From the NCBI GenBank assembly GCA_948468385.1, contig CAOKHZ010000033.1, positions 1 to 42,069 on the forward strand: DNA of 42,069 nt. The letters run 5' to 3'. Below the pieces are notes generated by a model. That model searched no databases. It saw only the letters and a program-made list of their open reading frames with translations, and was not told where the DNA came from. The translations under genes and the position numbers were made by a program. This stretch comes from an uncultured Faecalicatena sp. (GTDB lineage Bacteria > Bacillota > Clostridia > Lachnospirales > Lachnospiraceae). Of this stretch, positions 18,081 to 24,858 are shown piece after piece (position 1 is the first letter of the stretch; each line of letters opens with the position of its first letter).

Positions 18081-18317
18081 ATGTTAAACACAATTCAATC
18101 TATTTTATCAAGGTACACGACAATGGGCAAAGATGAAATCAGAGAATCTTCGGTACTGACAGCAGACTTGGGATTATCCTCGTTTGACATTGTGTCCATT
18201 ATATCGGATTTTGAAGACGAATTTGATGTGGAGATACCGGATGAAGATATCCGTAAATTTGTCACGGTCAATGACATTATAGAGTATGTGCAAGGCCGTG
18301 GTTATCAACAGAAATAG
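18081..18317 (+). CDS. Free-standing acyl/peptidyl carrier protein
   Basis: A 78-residue carrier protein. DLGLSSFDIVSIISDFEDEFDVEIPDED matches the acyl-carrier-protein helix II region; Ser34, before Phe-Asp, is the expected phosphopantetheine attachment site. It follows the NRPS by 15 bases with its own GGAGG site and so is co-transcribed. A separate carrier beside an acyl ligase suggests that it carries the fatty acyl starter to the first condensation domain; fatty acid synthesis is less likely since no fab genes are near. No phosphopantetheinyl transferase is in the window. Confidence 0.88.
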   Translation: MLNTIQSILSRYTTMGKDEIRESSVLTADLGLSSFDIVSIISDFEDEFDVEIPDEDIRKFVTVNDIIEYVQGRGYQQK

Positions 18318-18330
18318 AAGTACGGCTGGA

Positions 18331-18429
18331 AGTATACAAAGTTCACAAAAAAACGCAATTGAGTTTTTGACTCTTGCGTTTTTTTGGTACCCTATGATAT
18401 GATGTTTTTGTACTGGCAAAAGGGGTAAG
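18331..18429 (+). repeat. 99-bp direct repeat, right copy
   Basis: 94 of 99 positions match 7440-7538, same orientation, 10,891 bp away. Unlike the left copy it has no Rpn gene after it. Its hairpin (about 18347-18385, ending in a run of seven T) lies 29 bases after the carrier-protein stop and probably terminates the NRPS operon. The promoter-like part (TTGCGT, 18 bp, TATGAT) is retained and points to glnA. Confidence 0.85.
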
Positions 18430-18451
18430 TTTTTATCCGAAAATATAATGT

Positions 18452-18480
18452 TTGACATTTTAATATCATCCGGTTATAAT
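18452..18480 (+). promoter_or_regulatory. Consensus sigma-70 promoter of glnA
   Basis: TTGACA (18452-18457), 17 bp, TATAAT (18475-18480): both hexamers match consensus. Transcription would begin near 18487, leaving a leader of roughly 165 bases before the glnA ATG. Confidence 0.85.
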
Positions 18481-18493
18481 GTTATCGGAACAA

Positions 18494-18527
18494 GGGCGTT
18501 CTCTGGTAGGTGGAGAACGCCCATTTT
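18494..18527 (+). terminator. Terminator-like hairpin at the start of the glnA leader
   Basis: Perfect 10-bp arms GGGCGTTCTC (18494-18503) and GAGAACGCCC (18513-18522), a 9-base loop, then ATTTTTAT. It sits within the first 40 bases of the predicted transcript, so it could act as an attenuator of glnA or as a 5' stabilising hairpin. Confidence 0.6.
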
Positions 18528-18530
18528 TAT

Positions 18531-18615
18531 GCACATGGGCATCCAAAGGAAGTATGTCGGCTGGAGCTGACGGATGCCCGGTGCGCGAGTAGGGAAGATA
18601 AATCTTCTCTACTCG
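18531..18615 (+). promoter_or_regulatory. Structured glnA leader RNA
   Basis: Two further folds follow the hairpin. The first pairs GCAC (18531-18534) with GTGC (18581-18584) and GGGCATCC (18537-18544) with GGATGCCC (18572-18579), and encloses a small GTCGGC-TGGA-GCTGAC stem. The second is a 13-bp stem at 18586-18615 (arms begin CGAGTAG / end CTACTCG, one G-U pair) with loop TAAA. The glnA ribosome-binding site AAGGAGG is at 18636-18642. No known riboswitch class is recognised. The next gene but one encodes an ANTAR protein, a family that binds RNA, so a leader-based switch is plausible. Confidence 0.5.
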
Positions 18616-18650
18616 ATTGATATAGGAAACCTTTTAAGGAGGCGTGGTTG

Positions 18651-19985
18651 ATGCATCATTATACAAGAAAAGAGATTTTGGAAATGGTGGAAGAGGAGGA
18701 CGTGGGATTTATCCGGCTACAGTTTACGGACATTTTCGGCACGATGAAAAATATGGCCATCACGGTCAGCCAGCTTAGGCGGGCGCTGGACAATGAGTGT
18801 ATGTTCAACGCGGCGGCAATTGACGGATTTGCCGACTGCGGGGAGGAGACGGATTTTTATCTATATCCCGACCTCGACACGTTTGAAATCTTTCCATGGA
18901 GGCCGCAGCAGGGGAAGGTGGCACGCTTGATTTGCGACGTGTACCGGCCGGACGGCACGCCATTGCCTTGCGACCCGCGTCAGGTTTTAAAGAAAGTAAT
19001 TTGCGAGGCGGAAAAGATGGGATATACGTTGAACGTCGGGCCGGAGTGTGAGTTTTTCTTGTTTCATTTGGACGACGACGGCCTGCCGACCACGGTTACC
19101 CATGAGCAGGGCGGTTATTTTGACGTGGCACCGTTGGATTTCGGGGAGAATGCAAGGCGCGATATCGTGTTGACGCTGGAGGACATGGGATTTGAAATCG
19201 AGGGCTCCCACCATGAGATTGCGCCCGCGCAGCACGAGATTGATTTCCGTTTCGGGGAGGCCTTGCAGACGGCGGACAATATCATGACGCTTAAAATGGT
19301 CGTCAAGACGATTGCCAAACGTCATGGCCTGCATGCAACGTTCATGCCAAAGCCAAAGGCAGACTGCCACGGTTCGGGGATGCACGTAAACCTTTCCTTG
19401 TGGAAGGACGGGAAAAACGGATTTCAGGACGACGCGGATGAAAACGGGCTCAGCCAGGAGGCATATTATTTTTTGGGCGGGGTGCTTAAGCACATGAAGG
19501 CCATCACGTGTATTGCCAATCCGACCGTCAATTCTTATAAGCGGTTCGTGCCCGGGTATGAGGCACCGACGTACATCACATGGTCGAGAAAGGCGAAAAG
19601 TCCGTTGGTACGCGTTCCGGCCAGAAAGGGAGAGCGCACGAGGCTGGAACTTCGAAGCCCCGATTCGTCGGCCAACCCGTATTTGACGCTGGCGGTTCTG
19701 CTGGCGGCGGGATTGGAGGGAATTAATGACAAGATCAAACCGCCAAAAAGCGTGGACGAGGATGTGCAGAGGATGCCAGAGGAGGAAATTGCAGAAAGGG
19801 GCATCGAGGCATTGCCGAAAAATTTGAAAGAGGCGGTTTGCGAGATGGAGCAAGACGACCTGGTGAAAAACGTGCTTGGTGAGAAATTGTCGGCCAAACT
19901 GATAGTGGCATATCGGAAGGCGTATAAGGATTATAGCACGCAGGTGACGGACTGGGAGTTGTCCAACTATCTGTATAGGTTGTAG
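18651..19985 (+). CDS. glnA: Glutamine synthetase type I
   Basis: 444 residues, about the normal length for the Firmicute GSI-alpha class, which lacks the adenylylation loop. The enzyme makes glutamine from glutamate, ammonia and ATP in the cytoplasm. Landmarks: the N-terminal beta-grasp LQFTDIFGTMKNM; the metal-binding NVGPECEFFLF; the EGSHHEIAPAQHEIDFR glutamate and ATP site; the ammonia-site region FMPKPKADCHGSGMHVNLSLW; NSYKRFVPGYEAPTYI; and RLELRSPDSSANPYL. The ATG at 18651 is favoured over TTG at 18648 because of better spacing from AAGGAGG. It has a consensus promoter and structured leader, and is followed by an ANTAR-protein gene, an arrangement I associate with Lachnospiraceae. Confidence 0.96.
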   Translation: MHHYTRKEILEMVEEEDVGFIRLQFTDIFGTMKNMAITVSQLRRALDNECMFNAAAIDGFADCGEETDFYLYPDLDTFEIFPWRPQQGKVARLICDVYRPDGTPLPCDPRQVLKKVICEAEKMGYTLNVGPECEFFLFHLDDDGLPTTVTHEQGGYFDVAPLDFGENARRDIVLTLEDMGFEIEGSHHEIAPAQHEIDFRFGEALQTADNIMTLKMVVKTIAKRHGLHATFMPKPKADCHGSGMHVNLSLWKDGKNGFQDDADENGLSQEAYYFLGGVLKHMKAITCIANPTVNSYKRFVPGYEAPTYITWSRKAKSPLVRVPARKGERTRLELRSPDSSANPYLTLAVLLAAGLEGINDKIKPPKSVDEDVQRMPEEEIAERGIEALPKNLKEAVCEMEQDDLVKNVLGEKLSAKLIVAYRKAYKDYSTQVTDWELSNYLYRL

Positions 19986-20013
19986 GAGGAGGACAGGTTA
20001 CTGTTTGAACCCG

Positions 20014-20037
20014 AGCCAGTCACTACGCTGACTGGCT
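20014..20037 (+). other. Stem-loop between glnA and the ANTAR-protein gene
   Basis: Perfect 9-bp arms AGCCAGTCA and TGACTGGCT with a six-base loop CTACGC. There is no T tract. It could tune transcript processing between glnA and the regulator. Its loop does not show the A-x-x-G pattern known for ANTAR target hairpins. Confidence 0.5.
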
Positions 20038-20092
20038 TGGAGGATGCACTGGGACGGCGGACACGGACAAAATGATGGGAGGTGGTGCGGGC

Positions 20093-20641
20093 GTGAATGA
20101 CATTGTCGTTGTGTTTCCGCAGAAGGAAGTCGCGACCAAGATTCGGAATATCTTAGTGCGCGGCGGCATTGACGTGTACGGTGTCTGTACCACGGGTGCA
20201 CAAGCGTTGCAGGCGGTGGACAGTCTGGACGAGGGCATCATCATCTGCGGGTACCGTATGCGGGACATGGTTTATACGCAGTTACGGGACAGCATGCCGG
20301 AGACGTTTGAACTGCTTTTGATTGCCTCGTCGGACAAATGGAGCCAGGAACTGGCCGAGGGCGTGGTCGGATTGAGCCAGCCGTTCAAGGTCCATGACTT
20401 GATTAATAGCGTGGAAATGATGTTGCAAGCGCAGCAGCGGCGGCGCAAGAAACGACGTGAAGAAGCGAAAAAACGAGATCCCGCCCAGCGTGCCGTCATT
20501 GAAAAGGCGAAGCATTTATTGATGGAACGAAATAATTTGACGGAAGAGGAAGCGCACCGCTATTTGCAGAAAAACAGCATGGACAGCGGGACGAACATGC
20601 TGGAAACGGCGCAGATGGTATTGACGATTATGGGAGAATGA
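20093..20641 (+). CDS. ANTAR-domain regulator with degenerate receiver
   Basis: 182 residues. Residues about 1-115 have a receiver-like fold, but at the place of the phosphoacceptor Asp the sequence reads IIICGYRMRD, the N-terminal acidic pair is absent (VVVFPQKEVATK), and the usual Lys before Pro-Phe is Gln (LSQPF). Phosphorylation is therefore unlikely. Residues about 125-182 are an ANTAR domain (QRAVIEKAKHLLMERNNLTEEEAHRYLQ). ANTAR proteins bind RNA hairpins and prevent termination. Position after glnA suggests that it controls nitrogen-assimilation transcripts, perhaps the glnA leader. I chose the GTG at 20093, preceded by GGGAGG; an ATG at 20072 in frame is an alternative. Confidence 0.85.
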   Translation: MNDIVVVFPQKEVATKIRNILVRGGIDVYGVCTTGAQALQAVDSLDEGIIICGYRMRDMVYTQLRDSMPETFELLLIASSDKWSQELAEGVVGLSQPFKVHDLINSVEMMLQAQQRRRKKRREEAKKRDPAQRAVIEKAKHLLMERNNLTEEEAHRYLQKNSMDSGTNMLETAQMVLTIMGE

Positions 20642-20645
20642 TTAT

Positions 20646-21482
20646 ATGAAATTTACAAAAATGCAAGGACTTGGCAATGATTACGTGTATGTGAATTGCT
20701 TTGAGGAGACCGTGGAGAATCCATCCGAGGTGGCGGTCAAGGTAAGCGACCGTCATTTTGGAATCGGTTCGGACGGATTGATTTTAATCAAGCCGTCAAA
20801 TGTGGCGGATTTTGAGATGGAAATGTACAATGCGGACGGTTCGCGCGGCGAAATGTGCGGAAACGGCATTCGTTGCGTGGCGAAATACGTCTATGATTAT
20901 GGTCTGACGGACAAAACGCGCGTCTCTGTGGGGACACTGGGGGGCATCAAGTATTTAGATTTGACGGTGGAAGAGGGCAAGGTGAGGCTGGTCAGGGTGG
21001 ACATGGGAAAACCTATTTTTAGCCCGGCACGAATCCCGGTCATCGCAAAAGGGGAGCGGGTCGTTGACGAGCCAATCAAAGTGGGTGATACGACGTACCG
21101 CATGACTTGCGTGTCGATGGGGAATCCGCACGCGGTCGTTTTTGTCGATGACGTGGACGGTCTGCCAATTGAGAAAATAGGTCCCTTGTTTGAAAATCAT
21201 GAGCGGTTCCCACGGCGGGTAAACACGGAATTCGTGAAGGTGATTGATGAAGGGACGGCGCTGATGCGCGTGTGGGAGCGCGGTTCGGCCGAGACGCTGG
21301 CGTGTGGAACCGGAGCCTGCGCGGTGGCGGTGGCGTGCAGCTTAAACGGCCTTACGGGCGACGAGGTGACGGTGAAGCTTCTCGGCGGAGACTTGCAGAT
21401 TCAGTGGGACAAAGAGAAGGATACCGTGTTTATGACGGGACCGGCCGAAGTCGTGTTCGACGGTACATGGGAAGATGCTTGA
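20646..21482 (+). CDS. dapF: Diaminopimelate epimerase
   Basis: 278 residues. It interconverts LL- and meso-diaminopimelate, the last step before peptidoglycan cross-linking and lysine. The two active-site cysteines of this cofactor-independent enzyme are visible: Cys71 in EMCGNGIRC and Cys220 in LACGTGACA. The N-terminal KMQGLGNDYVYV motif is present, and length is normal. It starts 4 bases after the ANTAR gene stop and lies 32 bases before dapL, so the three probably form one transcript with lysine/wall genes last. Confidence 0.96.
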   Translation: MKFTKMQGLGNDYVYVNCFEETVENPSEVAVKVSDRHFGIGSDGLILIKPSNVADFEMEMYNADGSRGEMCGNGIRCVAKYVYDYGLTDKTRVSVGTLGGIKYLDLTVEEGKVRLVRVDMGKPIFSPARIPVIAKGERVVDEPIKVGDTTYRMTCVSMGNPHAVVFVDDVDGLPIEKIGPLFENHERFPRRVNTEFVKVIDEGTALMRVWERGSAETLACGTGACAVAVACSLNGLTGDEVTVKLLGGDLQIQWDKEKDTVFMTGPAEVVFDGTWEDA

Positions 21483-21514
21483 GGAATGGCTAGAGTATAG
21501 GAAGGAATAAAGCG

Positions 21515-22729
21515 ATGTTTAAGGTGAATGAAAACTATTTGAAATTACCGGGGAGCTACTTGTTCTCGACGATTGGAAAAAAGGTGGCGGCCTATTCGGC
21601 GGCCAACCCGGATAAGACCATAATTCGTTTGGGGATCGGGGACGTGACGCAGCCGCTTGCCCCGGCGATTATCCAGACGTTGCACGAGGCCGTGGACGAG
21701 ATGGCGCACGCGGAGACGTTCAAGGGGTACGCGCCGGATTTGGGGTATGAATTTTTGCGAAGCGCGATGGCGAAAAACGATTATCAGGCGCGGGGATGTG
21801 ACATTGCCGCGGACGAGGTGTTTATTTCCGACGGGGCGAAATGTGATTCGGGAAACATACAGGAAATCTTCGCGACGGAGAATAAGATTGCCGTCTGCGA
21901 CCCGGTTTACCCGGTCTACGTGGATACGAACGTGATGGCGGGCAGGACGGGGACTTACGATTCGGCGAAGGAAACATGGAGCGACGTGATTTATATGCCG
22001 TGTACCGAGGCGACGAATTTTGCGCCGGAGCTGCCCAAAGAAACGCCGGACATCATTTATTTGTGCTTCCCTAACAATCCGACCGGTTCGACGATTACGA
22101 AGGGTCAGCTTCAGGAATGGGTGGATTATGCGAATAAGGTAGGCGCCGTCATCATTTATGACGCGGCGTACGAGGCGTATATTTCCGAGGAGGACGTGCC
22201 GCATACGATTTATGAGTGCGAGGGCGCGAGGACTTGCGCGATTGAGTTGCGGAGCTTTTCGAAGAATGCCGGATTCACCGGCGTGCGGCTGGGGGCGACG
22301 ATTATTCCGAAAGATATCAAGTCCGGGGACGTGACGCTGCATTCCTTGTGGGCAAGGCGGCACGGGACGAAATACAATGGCGCGCCCTATATCGTGCAGA
22401 AGGCCGGCGAGGCGGTCTATGGCGAGGCCGGGAAGGCGCAGCTTAAGGAGCAGATTGCCTATTATATGAGAAATGCAAAGGTGATTTCCCAAGGTTTGAA
22501 GGATGCCGGGTACCAGGTGTCGGGCGGTGTCAACGCGCCGTACATCTGGCTTAAGACACCGGGGAACATGACTTCGTGGGAATTTTTTGACCTGCTCCTT
22601 ACACGGGCGAACGTGGTCGGAACGCCAGGCTCGGGATTCGGGCCTTCCGGGGAAGGGTACTTTAGGTTGACGGCATTTGGCAGTTATGAAAACACGGTGG
22701 CGGCAATCGAGCGCATCAAGGCGATGTGA
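21515..22729 (+). CDS. dapL: LL-diaminopimelate aminotransferase
   Basis: 404 residues, the full length of this PLP-dependent class I/II aminotransferase. It converts tetrahydrodipicolinate directly to LL-diaminopimelate using glutamate, bypassing the succinylase or acetylase branches. Motifs: N-terminal [14 protein letters not shown]; the substrate loop [22 protein letters not shown]; and [14 protein letters not shown] with the PLP Lys250. Next to dapF it gives the end of the DAP pathway. Its 3' end overlaps the convergent AraC gene by 14 bp. Confidence 0.95.
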   Translation: MFKVNENYLKLPGSYLFSTIGKKVAAYSAANPDKTIIRLGIGDVTQPLAPAIIQTLHEAVDEMAHAETFKGYAPDLGYEFLRSAMAKNDYQARGCDIAADEVFISDGAKCDSGNIQEIFATENKIAVCDPVYPVYVDTNVMAGRTGTYDSAKETWSDVIYMPCTEATNFAPELPKETPDIIYLCFPNNPTGSTITKGQLQEWVDYANKVGAVIIYDAAYEAYISEEDVPHTIYECEGARTCAIELRSFSKNAGFTGVRLGATIIPKDIKSGDVTLHSLWARRHGTKYNGAPYIVQKAGEAVYGEAGKAQLKEQIAYYMRNAKVISQGLKDAGYQVSGGVNAPYIWLKTPGNMTSWEFFDLLLTRANVVGTPGSGFGPSGEGYFRLTAFGSYENTVAAIERIKAM

Positions 22730-23654
22730 GCGGATTTTTACGGTAGTGGCTCGGACTGGTGCCATAATATTTTTTGAAGGCCGTGGAAAAATGTTCCAGG
22801 GAGGAGTAGCCCAATTGTTCGGCGATGGCCGTGATGCTTATCGGACTTGAAAGCATGACGGTGGCGGCGGACATGCGGGCTTCTATTTTTTTCTCCTGGA
22901 AGGTCTTGCCATACTGTGCCTTGAGCAGGCGTTCCGTCTGGCGTGGGCTCAAAGAAAGGCGGCGGGAGAGCTCTTCCAGTGACAAGTTCTGGTATTCATA
23001 GAGAAAATAGTCCTCGAGGATGACGGTCGTCTGGCCGGAGGGGGCGGTTTCGTCAGGGAGGGCTTGTCGGCCGTCATGCCCGTAGTTTCGGGCGCACTTT
23101 ATCAATAATTGCGTGAGCAGGGAACTCACCATTGTCTTGTATCCGGTAGGATGCAAGGTCAGTTCTTCAAAAATCTGCTCCATCAGCGGCAGCAGGTTTT
23201 CCCGGTCGGCCCCGAACCAAAATGGCGTGTTGCAAAAATCAGACATCGTGCCGTCGTGGCCGTTTTTGCGCCTGCCGTCCTTGTCGGCATCGTCTTCGTA
23301 ACGTTTTCCATCCGGGGCATTTTTGTGACCGATATCAAATTTACGACCCTTGGCAGAAGACAGCTTTTTGATATAAATGCAGTATTCCCACATGGGATCT
23401 GTTTTGTTAAAAAATTGGGCGTGCTCCACATGGGCTCCCGTGACATAAAGCGTCTTGGGGGTGATGGCGTAAGTGGTCTGGTTTGTCCGCAGGGTGCCAT
23501 ACCCTGCGGGAATGTAGTGGATTTCATAAGTTCCGCTTCCATGGCTGTGCTTGGGGATGTTTCGCTCCAGTTTTTCGTATATGACGTTCAGAAGCTGGAA
23601 CGATACGTCGCCGACATGAAATTCCATGTTCAAGTTCTGGAATGATTTTCGCAT
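22716..23654 (-). CDS. AraC-family regulator
   Basis: 312 residues. The N-terminal cupin-like part ([38 protein letters not shown]) would bind a small molecule. The C-terminal two helix-turn-helix units span about 215-310 ([33 protein letters not shown] and [33 protein letters not shown]). The middle is Lys/Asp-rich ([27 protein letters not shown]), probably a flexible loop. The ATG at 23654 follows GGGAG. No obvious target operon adjoins it, since dapL is convergent and the toxin-antitoxin pair lies upstream on the same strand. The regulon is unknown. Confidence 0.85.
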   Translation of the reverse strand: MRKSFQNLNMEFHVGDVSFQLLNVIYEKLERNIPKHSHGSGTYEIHYIPAGYGTLRTNQTTYAITPKTLYVTGAHVEHAQFFNKTDPMWEYCIYIKKLSSAKGRKFDIGHKNAPDGKRYEDDADKDGRRKNGHDGTMSDFCNTPFWFGADRENLLPLMEQIFEELTLHPTGYKTMVSSLLTQLLIKCARNYGHDGRQALPDETAPSGQTTVILEDYFLYEYQNLSLEELSRRLSLSPRQTERLLKAQYGKTFQEKKIEARMSAATVMLSSPISITAIAEQLGYSSLEHFSTAFKKYYGTSPSHYRKNPLTSP

Positions 23655-23728
23655 AAATTTTCTCCCTTTGATGGAATCGATATATAGGTGGCAACATGCC
23701 TCTTGCCAATCGTGGAACCACTTATAAA

Positions 23729-24058
23729 TCAATGTGTTTCTTTTGGAGCAATGCATAGGCATCTTATATAATCGCTTTTGCCATATAAAATTCGATCGAC
23801 AAGCATGGCATCCTTTTCCAGACGATAAAATGCCATGTAGGATTTAAAGACGACAAAATAGTATCCGGTAAAACTGTTTTCATAATAAAGGGGAGAGCCG
23901 GACTTAGGGCGATTTGTCAATGATTCGATTGTATCCATCAAGTCGTCAATATACTTAATTGCGATATCGTGACTTTGTGAGACTTCAAAAACTTCCGACC
24001 ATACCCGATCTAAATCACGGATTGCTGTTTTTGAGTATTCAATTTTATATCTTTTCAT
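23729..24058 (-). CDS. RelE/ParE-superfamily toxin
   Basis: 109 residues. The pattern YKIEYSKTAIRDLDRVWSEV, then a basic and aromatic core NRPKSGSPLYYENSFTGYYFVVFKSYMAFYRL and VDRILYGKSDYIRCL matches the RelE/ParE toxin fold, with conserved Arg/Lys and a terminal ILYGKSDYI-like segment. It overlaps the upstream antitoxin by 4 bp (ATGA), hence a coupled pair. Whether it cleaves mRNA at the ribosome or poisons gyrase cannot be told from sequence. Confidence 0.85.
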   Translation of the reverse strand: MKRYKIEYSKTAIRDLDRVWSEVFEVSQSHDIAIKYIDDLMDTIESLTNRPKSGSPLYYENSFTGYYFVVFKSYMAFYRLEKDAMLVDRILYGKSDYIRCLCIAPKETH

Positions 24059-24318
24059 GGCTTTTTACCATGAAAGTATGCTCGTACTTTATCTGACGTG
24101 ACATATCCCTCTTCCTCGCCGGAGCGTCTGCCTTCGTTAAGCTCGCACATCAAACGGAGCATGGCCTTTGTTTTCTCGAATTCCTCGTCCTCCGCAATGT
24201 CGCGAATCGTATATTTTCCTCTTCCATTGACTGTCAGGTATACAGGAGAACCAACGGATACTTTTTCAAGAACCGTATTATAATTACGCAAATCTGAAAC
24301 TGGACTTATGATGGCCAT
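24055..24318 (-). CDS. Phd/YefM-family antitoxin
   Basis: 87 residues. The N-terminal PVSDLRNYNTVLEKVSVGSPVYLTVNGRGKYTIRD is the Phd/YefM DNA-binding and dimerisation fold. The charged C-terminal tail would bind the toxin. It is first in the pair, with AGGAAG upstream, and an inverted repeat (24343-24357) lies 24 bp before the start. Confidence 0.88.
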   Translation of the reverse strand: MAIISPVSDLRNYNTVLEKVSVGSPVYLTVNGRGKYTIRDIAEDEEFEKTKAMLRLMCELNEGRRSGEEEGYVTSDKVRAYFHGKKP

Positions 24319-24342
24319 AAGGTCACTTCCTTTCTGTTTTTC

Positions 24343-24357
24343 ATATCATGATGATAT
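24343..24357. promoter_or_regulatory. Candidate Phd-type operator
   Basis: Inverted repeat ATATCA / TGATAT around TGA. It lies in a possible minus-strand promoter: TTGACC taken from the neighbouring palindrome, 16 bp, TATGAA. Binding by the antitoxin is inferred. Confidence 0.4.
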
Positions 24358-24360
24358 CAA

Positions 24361-24381
24361 GGGTCAAAATGTTTTTGACCC
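24361..24381. repeat. Intergenic palindrome of the GGGGTCAAAA type, copy 2
   Basis: Perfect 9-bp arms GGGTCAAAA / TTTTGACCC around TGT, differing from the copy at 677-699 by a single base in the loop. It sits upstream of the Phd-type antitoxin. Confidence 0.65.
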
Positions 24382-24416
24382 CTATATCATAGCATGGCGG
24401 AATGTTTTAAGCAATA

Positions 24417-24499
24417 TTTTGTGCAAAATTAGTCTAAATATTTATTTCCGCTGTTTCTTGCTGACTTTTCGTGCAAAACATTGCTTTTTTTCGTGCAAA
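24417..24499 (+). repeat. Three direct repeats of GTGCAAA upstream of the RelB-like gene
   Basis: The motif TTTT(C)GTGCAAA occurs with GTGCAAA starting at 24421, 24471 and 24493. The last copy lies inside the candidate promoter TTGCTT (24481-24486), 18 bp, TATACT (24505-24510). They may be binding sites for the antitoxin or another regulator. Confidence 0.45.
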
Positions 24500-24540
24500 T
24501 GATATATACTGTAATCATTGCCGGGAAAGGAGATGATGAT

Positions 24541-24735
24541 ATGGCTGGAACTACTACGAACATCAGCATTCGCATGGATTCGGATTTGAAGGCACAAGCT
24601 GAAAGGTTATTTGGGGAACTTGGCATGAATCTGACGACGGCGTTCAATATTTTTGTTCGCCAGTCGCTTAGGGAGGGACGGTGTTCCCTCCTTTTTGAAT
24701 ACAATTATAATAATGCGACAAAAAACCTGCGCTAA
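24541..24735 (+). CDS. Truncated RelB/DinJ-like antitoxin, no toxin partner
   Basis: 64 residues starting at the ATG after AAAGGAGATG. TTTNISIRMDSDLKAQAERLFGELGMNLTTAFNIFVRQSLREG is the ribbon-helix-helix region of RelB/DinJ antitoxins. The toxin-binding part that follows in normal members (total usually 85-95 residues) is replaced by about 17 atypical residues. A hairpin with T5 (24672-24696) lies within the coding sequence, and no RelE or YafQ-like gene follows. It is likely a remnant, or a solitary DNA-binding regulator. Confidence 0.7.
   Translation: MAGTTTNISIRMDSDLKAQAERLFGELGMNLTTAFNIFVRQSLREGRCSLLFEYNYNNATKNLR
24672..24696 (+). terminator. Terminator-like hairpin inside the RelB-like gene
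   Basis: Arms GGAGGGA / TCCCTCC, a 6-base loop CGGTGT, then TTTTT. It is located about 40 bases before the stop codon, so the transcript may end inside the frame. Confidence 0.5.
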
Positions 24736-24858
24736 CACGACGCGAAAGAGGCAATATTGTCATTCCGTTCTCTAACATGTGCGGCATATTTTTTTTATAA
24801 TGGATTTATAAATTATAGCGTTGGTGCCCTGAGGAGGCATCAGGAAAGGAGTTTCAAT

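Noticed and set aside
18494-18615. Canonical ANTAR dual-hairpin target in the glnA leader
   Set aside because: The terminal loops (TGGTAGGTG, TGGA, TAAA) do not show six-base loops with A at position 1 and G at position 4, so I only claim a structured leader.
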